Below, piece by piece: positions 6,635-8,740 of a DNA stretch of 8,740 nucleotides. The position numbers and the translations under genes are program-made. Every line of letters begins with the position of its first letter. The stretch's first letter is position 1. A model generated the notes under the pieces. It saw only the letters and a list, made by a program, of their open reading frames with translations, was not told the DNA's origin and searched no databases. The stretch spans positions 1 to 8,740 of the forward strand of contig JAICTU010000392.1 of NCBI GenBank assembly GCA_025936205.1, given 5' to 3'. The stretch is from Polyangiaceae bacterium (GTDB taxonomy: Bacteria; Myxococcota; Polyangia; Polyangiales; Polyangiaceae).

Positions 6635-8189
6635 AGCTCAGTGACACGAACGGGTTGACGCCGGTCAGCTCTTCCAGAATTTCGCTCTGCGCGCCCGGCA
6701 CGGCCTTGTGCGCGAGCTCCAGCAGCTGTACGCGCTCGCGATATTCCAGGTACCAGTCGAGGTGGAACTCCATCAGCCAGCGCGTGGGACAGCTGGGCGC
6801 CATGTTGCCGATGTACAGGGTGCCTCCGGGCGCCAGCGTCTGATGCAGCGTGCGGCACAGCGAAACCCAGGTTTGCGGCTGGAGGTAATCGAACAGACCG
6901 CAGGCGTACACGGCGTGGAATCCGCCGGTCACTCGGAGCACAGTCGAGCCCCGCAGCAGATGAGTGATCGAGTCGTGCAGGTGCACGATCCGCACCTTGC
7001 CCTGCCAGCGGGCATTGACGAGCCGGGTGAGCCGCGCGTGGGAGAAGGAGAGCGCGCTGCGGTCCTGATCGAAGAGCACCACCTCCAGCGGCACGTCGAT
7101 GCTGTCGCGCTCCTCCAGCAGCCCAAACACCTCTTCGGCCGGGCCTGCCGCGATCGACAACAGGCGCAAGGGACCCGGCGCGCCGGCATGGGCGTCGAGC
7201 AGCCGCTGCAAGCGGCCTTTGATCAGGTCCTTGCGTGAGCGCACGGCCTCCGCCGCCGGAGTCGACACGAAGGCCAGGTTCATGGCCTTGGCAAACAGCG
7301 TCGGCCCCGAAAAATGGCGGCCATACAGACCGTTCATGACCTCGAAGTCCCCGGGATAGCCCAGGGGCTTGTGGCGGGCGCGATACATCCACGGCGCCAG
7401 CATGAGCAGCGCGTCGAGCTGACGTACCGAGAACTCGCGCAACGGCTCGCGGCTCTCGCGCGGCGCGGCGCGCAGCGCCGAGTCGATCTCCTTCGATGCC
7501 CGTACCACATCGGCGACGAAGCCGTCTCGGATGCGCGCGATCAGCGCCTCGCGCGCGGGCGACTCCTGGTCTCCGTGGACCACGTGCCAGGGCAACGAGC
7601 CTTCCAGCTCGGCGAAGGTGCGCTGCGCGTCTTCCAGAAACAGCCGCAGATCCGCGACCAGAGCCTTGAAGCGCTCCTGACCGGGGACGCGCCAGGGCGC
7701 CTCCGCCATGCTGAGGCCGTGAAACTCGGACTCGGCGATGCGCGCCTTGACGTCGCGCAGCAACAGCACGTCCTCGATGTTCAGCAGCGTATCGACCAGT
7801 GAGACGCCGACCAGCGTGAGCTTGTCGTGCCTGCGCAGGGAGCTCACGCGCACCTGCCCGCGATACGCCTCGTGCCCGTCGAACTGCAGCGCGACTTCGT
7901 CCAGGGTCGTGCCCACGGCTGGAGGTGGATCCAACGGCCACTCGAAGGCAAAGCCGTTCTGTGACACGTCACGGAGCTCGCAACGTTGCAGGTTGCCCTG
8001 CAGCTTGACCTCCACGGCGACTCCAATGGGGCCGAGCTCCGAACGCGGATAGCGCTCCGGGCGGAAATAGATGTCCCGCCCCTGGGCGCCTTCTAGCTCG
8101 GTGTACCGAGCCTTCCGATCGACAGCCGGTGCAGCTGGTGTCGCTGACTCCGGTCTCGAGCCCCCCGATCCCTGCTGACGAGGAGGCAT
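6633..8189 (-). CDS. PilZ domain-SAM methyltransferase fusion, PhcB-like (putative fatty acid methyl ester signal synthase)
   Basis: This 518-residue protein lacks a signal peptide or membrane span. Residues about 1-38 are polar and probably disordered. Residues about 40-150 look like a PilZ domain: the CELRDVSQNGFAF strand carries the D74-x-S76-x-x-G79 motif, but the usual upstream RxxxR is replaced by Arg at 43, 46 and 49, so cyclic di-GMP binding is uncertain. A helical stretch (150-270) precedes a class I methyltransferase fold: LGYPGD (276-281), motif I SIAAGPAEE (345-353), acidic D374/D376 after the next strand, YACGLFDYL (428-436), GGTLYIGNM (455-463) and MEFHLDWYLEYR (473-484). The LGYPGD, GNM and ME..LDWYLEYR signatures are those I know from the PhcB family, which methylates 3-hydroxy fatty acids to make the Ralstonia quorum signal. 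Gene order with the two kinase genes also matches phcBSR. The ATG at 8189 has AAAGGGGAG six bases upstream. A methyltransferase for another carboxyl substrate remains possible. Confidence 0.85.
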   Translation of the reverse strand: MPPRQQGSGGSRPESATPAAPAVDRKARYTELEGAQGRDIYFRPERYPRSELGPIGVAVEVKLQGNLQRCELRDVSQNGFAFEWPLDPPPAVGTTLDEVALQFDGHEAYRGQVRVSSLRRHDKLTLVGVSLVDTLLNIEDVLLLRDVKARIAESEFHGLSMAEAPWRVPGQERFKALVADLRLFLEDAQRTFAELEGSLPWHVVHGDQESPAREALIARIRDGFVADVVRASKEIDSALRAAPRESREPLREFSVRQLDALLMLAPWMYRARHKPLGYPGDFEVMNGLYGRHFSGPTLFAKAMNLAFVSTPAAEAVRSRKDLIKGRLQRLLDAHAGAPGPLRLLSIAAGPAEEVFGLLEERDSIDVPLEVVLFDQDRSALSFSHARLTRLVNARWQGKVRIVHLHDSITHLLRGSTVLRVTGGFHAVYACGLFDYLQPQTWVSLCRTLHQTLAPGGTLYIGNMAPSCPTRWLMEFHLDWYLEYRERVQLLELAHKAVPGAQSEILEELTGVNPFVSLS

Positions 8190-8195
8190 CTCTTG

Positions 8196-8204
8196 CTCCC
8201 CTTT
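8196..8204 (-). promoter_or_regulatory. Strong ribosome binding site of the PilZ-methyltransferase gene
   Basis: AAAGGGGAG lies six bases before the ATG at 8189 and fixes that start. It is the best Shine-Dalgarno sequence of the cluster, consistent with this being the first gene of the three-gene operon. Confidence 0.75.
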
Positions 8205-8288
8205 CTTCGGTGGTGGACTTGCGCGCGAATCCCCCAGCTCTTCAAGTACTCGCCGCCCCGGCGCTTGTGAACTGCGATTGCGAGCATT

Positions 8289-8298
8289 TCTCGCGAGA
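8289..8298. promoter_or_regulatory. Perfect palindrome TCTCGCGAGA, possible operator
   Basis: This 10-bp perfect palindrome lies in the spacer between the receiver gene and the methyltransferase gene, 100 bases before the methyltransferase start codon. A related CTCGCG recurs at 8302-8307. Its place suits a regulator site for the operon, but CG-rich palindromes arise easily by chance in DNA of this composition, and no -35/-10 pair was found near it. Confidence 0.25.
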
Positions 8299-8324
8299 GA
8301 CCTCGCGGGGTGAAGCGCTCGACA

Positions 8325-8346
8325 GGCTGCCCCGGCGCGGGCAGCC
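8325..8346 (-). terminator. Hairpin after the receiver gene, weak terminator or attenuator candidate
   Basis: GGCTGCCC (8325-8332) and GGGCAGCC (8339-8346) form a perfect 8-bp stem with a six-base loop, starting 15 bases beyond the TAA of the receiver gene on the minus strand. It is followed by TGTCG rather than a T tract, so it may act as a 3' processing or pausing structure, leaving some transcription to pass into the methyltransferase operon. The whole 172-base spacer (8190-8361) contains no convincing gene. Confidence 0.4.
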
Positions 8347-8361
8347 GGTACTCCCGACTAT

Positions 8362-8740
8362 TTAAGCCCACTCGCCTCGCACCGATTCGGTCGAATCGCG
8401 TTCCAACGCCTCCAGCAGCTGCTGCACATCCGGCGGCTTATCGAGCACCGCGACCGCGCCGGCGCGGGCGAAATCCGCCTCCAGCGCCGGATCGCGGCGG
8501 CCGGAGAACCCGATCACCAGCACGCCCGCCGTACTCGGCTGCTGCTTGATGCGCAGACACAGCTCCGTACCCGTGAGCTCTGGCATGAACATGTCGAGCA
8601 GCACCACCTCGGGAGCATACTCTGCCACTTCGCGCAGTCCTTCGAGGGGACCGCACGCCAGCCGCACCTCGAGATGGGGAGCGCTGCGTTTCAGGAGTCG
8701 CGCCGTGGAGCGCAGCATGGCGGGCTCGTCGTCGATGACC
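8362..8740 (-). CDS. Single-domain response regulator (receiver only), N-terminus cut by window edge
   Basis: The frame is open to the last base of the window; the sequence VIDDEPAML read from 8739 downward is the first receiver strand with its acidic pair, so only a few N-terminal residues of this domain are missing unless another domain precedes it. The phosphoacceptor Asp in VVLLDMFMP, the Ser of IGFSGR and the Lys of VLDKPP are all present, so it should accept phosphate. The protein ends about ten residues after the receiver fold (TAA at 8364-8362), so no C-terminal DNA-binding or enzyme domain follows. The ATG at 8718 is internal to the domain and is not the start. It lies 172 bases upstream of the methyltransferase gene on the same strand and may relay phosphate to or from the kinases of that operon; that is inference from linkage. 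Confidence 0.88.
   Translation of the reverse strand, partial: VIDDEPAMLRSTARLLKRSAPHLEVRLACGPLEGLREVAEYAPEVVLLDMFMPELTGTELCLRIKQQPSTAGVLVIGFSGRRDPALEADFARAGAVAVLDKPPDVQQLLEALERDSTESVRGEWA

Noticed and set aside
5710..7941. Long minus-strand open frame (743 codons) spanning the methyltransferase-kinase junction
   Set aside because: It runs in another frame across two well-supported genes, is rich in Arg, Ala, Gly and Pro with no domain, and is a shadow of high-GC codon use.
8093..8371. Minus-strand open frame of 92 codons covering the spacer before the methyltransferase gene
   Set aside because: It overlaps both the end of the receiver gene and the methyltransferase N-terminus in other frames, has no recognisable domain, and lies across the methyltransferase ribosome binding site.

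Overview
The window is GC-rich with strong G/C preference at third codon positions. Long kinase genes, PilZ and receiver domains and GTG starts fit a large-genome proteobacterium or myxobacterium-like organism (Myxococcota is my guess; no rRNA or other marker is present to prove it).

Layout. Bases 1-1041 (+) hold the 3' part of a gene for a protein with two predicted beta-sandwich domains and a long Asp/Ser-rich acidic tail; it ends at a strong intrinsic terminator (1091-1129). Converging on it from the minus strand is a polytopic membrane protein of the O-antigen ligase / Wzy polymerase type (1178-2626). A 161-base gap with a terminator-like hairpin (2694-2722) separates that gene from a tight minus-strand cluster, read in transcription order: a stand-alone receiver protein cut by the window edge (8740-8362), a 172-base spacer with a hairpin and a palindrome, a PilZ-methyltransferase fusion (8189-6633), a very large membrane hybrid histidine kinase carrying two complete kinase cores and a receiver (6623-3933), and a receiver-histidine kinase protein (3936-2788). 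The last three genes are spaced by 9 bases and by a 4-base ATGA overlap, so they form one operon.

How they may work together. The C-terminal domain of the methyltransferase has the signatures I associate with the PhcB family (maker of the 3-hydroxy fatty acid methyl ester signal of Ralstonia). The gene order methyltransferase, membrane sensor kinase, receiver-kinase is the order of phcB-phcS-phcR. The best reading is therefore a Phc-like fatty-acid-methyl-ester signalling operon, with two departures: a PilZ domain fused to the putative signal synthase, suggesting a link to cyclic di-GMP, and a PhcR-like receiver-kinase module fused to the end of the PhcS-like sensor in addition to the separate one. 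No DNA-binding output domain is seen in the window. The stand-alone receiver just upstream is a candidate partner. The architecture is read directly from the translations; the signalling function is inferred and needs homology searches and chemistry to confirm.
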